Shown: one piece after another, positions 62,801 through 64,000 of the stretch
Position numbering within the stretch: the stretch's first letter is position 1
Layout: every line of letters starts with the position of its first letter
Assembly (NCBI GenBank): GCA_021810905.1
Contig: JAJZQH010000009.1
Span: 85,734-149,733, forward strand
Source of the DNA: a bacterium
GTDB lineage: Bacteria; UBA10199; 2-02-FULL-44-16; JAAZCA01
Length of the DNA stretch: 64,000 nt
Direction: 5' to 3'
The notes under the pieces: generated by a model
What the model was told of the DNA's origin: nothing
What the model saw: the letters and a program-made list of their open reading frames with translations, nothing else
Databases searched by the model: none
Program-made: the position numbers and the translations under genes

Positions 62801-63281
62801 GTTGCCTGAGGATTCGGACCCCTGGAAGGGGCAGATCATCAGCTTCGATCTATCGGCGCTTATTGGAATCGAAGTCGGCGACGTAGCAGCAGATCCGTGC
62901 GACGCGGCGCAATTTTCGCTTCCGATACGGATACTGTCCGACAGATCGCGGCTCGTTTTGACGCCGATCAACGGCTCTAACTCAACGACCGTGCCATCCG
63001 CGGGGCTCGTCTCGTTGCTTGCCGAGGAGCTAAAATACGCGCTTTCAAGTTTATCCAACGCGGACAAACCGTTCTCCATTCCGCTGCCACGCTCCGTTCC
63101 GTTCAAGGCCGATGACGAGGGCATGTTCGGCGCGCTCGGGCTCGCCAAGATAGACTTGGGAAATGACGGGCTAGCCCTCCGCGTCGAAAGCGATGCGAAC
63201 AAGCTCGTCGCCGCGATCACCGCCAGTATCACGCAGATCCTCCACAAAGGCGGCAAGGAAGAGCAGTATAAGCTTCCTTGA
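59895..63281 (+). CDS. Large exported orphan protein, 1128 residues
   Basis: Translation probably starts at ATG 59895 (MLALLTALCLITIPASSDAG, a signal peptide) or at GTG 59886; the upstream part of the frame reads through a repeat. Residues 45-75 are a Gly/Asp/Glu-rich linker; about 75-420 are beta-sandwich-like segments with paired cysteines ('CQFCDF', 'CNAAVESNCPKVSG'); 400-620 and 620-950 hold repeated Gly-rich strands with DxSLVxDxVSxG-like motifs; the tail is mixed. No family recognised. It diverges from the 1246-residue lipoprotein, and both share acidic Gly/Pro linkers and Cys pairs, so they may form a surface system. Confidence 0.7.
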   Translation: MLALLTALCLITIPASSDAGLIDLAKRVKVWWSSRSIGVISLAEDGGAPTDDGGDGEQPADTDGEGGAKPGTGTQAIPGMCQAPQEPAEVHCELGSEFLCVETPPGGVAGDHVVIRGTIDRQGSVLASMRIAAQNEYTKTTSSIDTSAPAESGCLDDNSSDRPFCLDKDGRFSAEIKLPENGPYTISVSASRLSGESLERKVRVSRVIAPLFDEKALTLEPDVRKDSTVDAPQVMVSVSLLGDCQFCDFIGAATHGVAVSVENVIKDNSGKERRISCSTTVEQGGQGKFMVGVPVGAGTNTLTVSACNAAVESNCPKVSGITFTGAGGAVPDEGITFVSPPPQPSYDSAEYPTIPWKFSLATGGECVDVRVNREAPQELCPDGGGGFSTTISPKYGINVASISRKGGAEEFAWTFGWGSIKSPYAGEGGTVAVPSAAELGLPASTAKEMLLPLINNYLASDEFRAMLNSAFEGDQDSSDKPADEPVREAIPGCETYGGGDFTVKVRGKPQIGDAAITNFAMSKDKVDLSLVMDNVSAGVNLIPNNGLPPLPLIVSFLRMGIDLSLVIGKSADGRMTVLMSSPHDDCSFKAGSYCTHKPAALIPANFMGGADATGGFIKCDVSLAEGKAREACAAINNLNAQTGIVSEKVLDAVNDALYCGGSEFLTRMAHRGINLDPICIGGCSSGTEGASALSALPAVSVPVGVSIGGGSGISQQGLLLEAGVSFGNAETYAKTPASVRIPSAGIIASRGFGEKVFNSATDGAGDLNLALSLDAVNSLLFTATVQGDGRDVRGLLDIDVTEKYFSDLEFDFVKECDEFTPPKEGEEKSDAPKAGQCGEPEGKAKEKSTLCALRPRVSELLGSALTSYGYFPGNYPLLVAVRGNRALPPRVEAVSLAELPVVKNADAGGVTTKAADSTYTPSGSLMAVELGGLTISFYALQIDEKQQPDKYGNLPIKLDAQGHPVIKSMLPEDSDPWKGQIISFDLSALIGIEVGDVAADPCDAAQFSLPIRILSDRSRLVLTPINGSNSTTVPSAGLVSLLAEELKYALSSLSNADKPFSIPLPRSVPFKADDEGMFGALGLAKIDLGNDGLALRVESDANKLVAAITASITQILHKGGKEEQYKLP

Positions 63282-63801
63282 GATGTCCGCAATATTCCAA
63301 AATTTATTTGGCCTTAATTTTCTCTACTACCCATCTTGCTGATATAATTGAACAAATCACTGCGGCTGATGAGCGGTGTCTGTCAGATTGCTGCAGGATC
63401 ACTCGTAAGGGCCTCGCACAATCCTGTCCGGTAACATCTTTGCCTATGAGACTGCTTATATAATATATATCTAGTCGGAGGAATACGCCGCTCATAAGTT
63501 TTGTATAATATATATCGAATGAAAGGCTCCGATTTTATCGATTCGGCAGCACAATTTTTTTTGCATTAATCCGATATAATTCCCAAAAAACGCATGATTT
63601 TTTGATATAATAATGTAGTTTTTGAGGGGGGGATCCTTCGTTCAAATCACGAATCGGGTTGCTTGAAATTTATCCGAATTCTGCGGACGCCAGGGTTTTC
63701 TTCGCTGCCTGATTGAAATTCCAAGTCGCAGCATTTGAACATCTTATCCCTCTCTTCATGCGTAAAAAAGAGGGGACTGAAGGGCACGAAGGAGAATGGA
63801 A
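63282..63801. other. AT-rich upstream region of the ketosynthase gene
   Basis: 520 bases with no supported gene. GATATAAT occurs three times (63341, 63573, 63604) and TATAATATATATC twice (63459-63471 and 63504-63516, 45 bp apart). These could be promoters or binding sites for a regulator of the gene at 63802. Much AT-richer than the rest of the window. Confidence 0.55.
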
Positions 63802-64000
63802 ATGGGCGGCGCTCTTGGGAAAATCAGTAGAAAGCTAAGAAAATCCAGGCGAAGAGATGCGAATCGTACGGATGACATCGCAATAATCGGAATGGCATGC
63901 CGCTTTCCAGGCGCGAATAATTACAACGAATTCTGGCACAATCTGATGGGCGGGGTGAATTCCATCAAGGAGATACCCCCCTCTCGCTGGGACGTGGATA
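63802..64000 (+). CDS. Polyketide/fatty-acid-type synthase, N-terminal ketosynthase, partial
   Basis: The first 66 codons are visible before the window ends. After a basic 25-residue start (KISRKLRKSRRRD) comes the ketosynthase entry motif DDIAIIGMACRFPGA, then 'NEFWHNLMGGVNSIKEIPPSRWD', typical of type I PKS and PUFA-synthase KS domains. ATG 63802 has AAGGAG 7 bases upstream; ATG 63796 is in frame but too close to the ribosome site. Likely the first gene of a large biosynthetic cluster continuing to the right. Confidence 0.85.
   Translation, partial: MGGALGKISRKLRKSRRRDANRTDDIAIIGMACRFPGANNYNEFWHNLMGGVNSIKEIPPSRWDVD

Noticed and set aside
63278..63463. 61-residue ORF after the exported protein
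   Set aside because: Overlaps the end of the previous gene, has no ribosome site and lies in AT-rich DNA.

Overview
The window is about 56-58% GC and gene-dense. It looks like chromosome from a Gram-negative, deltaproteobacterium-like lineage. The evidence is an MSHA/type IV-pilus assembly cluster with an outer-membrane secretin, lipoboxes, a periplasmic murein-recycling set, and the gene strings nrdR-ribD-ribE-ribBA-ribH-nusB and ffh-rpsP-khpA-rimM-trmD-rplS-rnhB, which are typical of deltaproteobacteria and relatives. I cannot assign a genus. No rRNA, tRNA, CRISPR array or insertion sequence with a transposase was seen.

Layout. 1-8754: distal part of a type IV/MSHA-like pilus operon: three prepilin-like genes, then, from its own sigma70-type promoter, an ExeA/MshM ATPase, a TPR protein, PilM-, PilN-, PilO- and PilP-like proteins, the secretin, and a small cold-shock-fold-like protein. 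8806-12145 (minus): an IlvC-like protein lacking catalytic residues, a MEMO/AmrB protein and gltX. 12313-29122: a long plus-strand housekeeping stretch: panD, DUF177, rpmF, an acyl-carrier-like protein without its serine, rpiB, corA, glyA, nrdR, riboflavin genes, nusB, ispH, glmM, ffh, rpsP, khpA, rimM, trmD, rplS, rnhB and a uridine-phosphorylase-like gene. 29126-31603: a small accessory patch with a possible ADP-ribosyltransferase and two orphans. 31542-42393: comEC, then dacB-mltD-lipoprotein (minus) diverging from an oligopeptide ABC transporter and nagZ, a coherent wall-peptide release and recovery neighbourhood. 42433-49728: orphan genes, including a 1347-residue repeat protein. 49925-50735: a MntA/HepT toxin-antitoxin pair. 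50789-53955: rmuC, nadK, nadD. 53962-63281: three very large orphan proteins, two of them clearly exported. 63802 to the edge: the first 66 codons of a polyketide-synthase-type ketosynthase.

The most unusual feature is the intergenic DNA. Two loci 42 kb apart carry the same 103-bp core, each clamped by a perfect inverted repeat (20 bp and 25 bp) whose sequence is completely different in the two copies; within the core ends one base pair has changed on both sides (C-G to T-A). About ten more gaps between genes hold long quasi-palindromes built from 7-10 bp tandem repeats around short shared centres; their arms even provide stop codons of neighbouring genes. A second notable theme is conserved-looking enzymes with missing key residues: an ACP whose phosphopantetheine serine is Glu, sitting where the fatty-acid-synthesis genes normally lie, and a ketol-acid reductoisomerase homologue lacking the catalytic Lys and one metal-binding Glu.

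Start codons below were chosen by Shine-Dalgarno spacing, overlap with the upstream gene and where family homology begins. All functional calls come from reading motifs, not from database searches.
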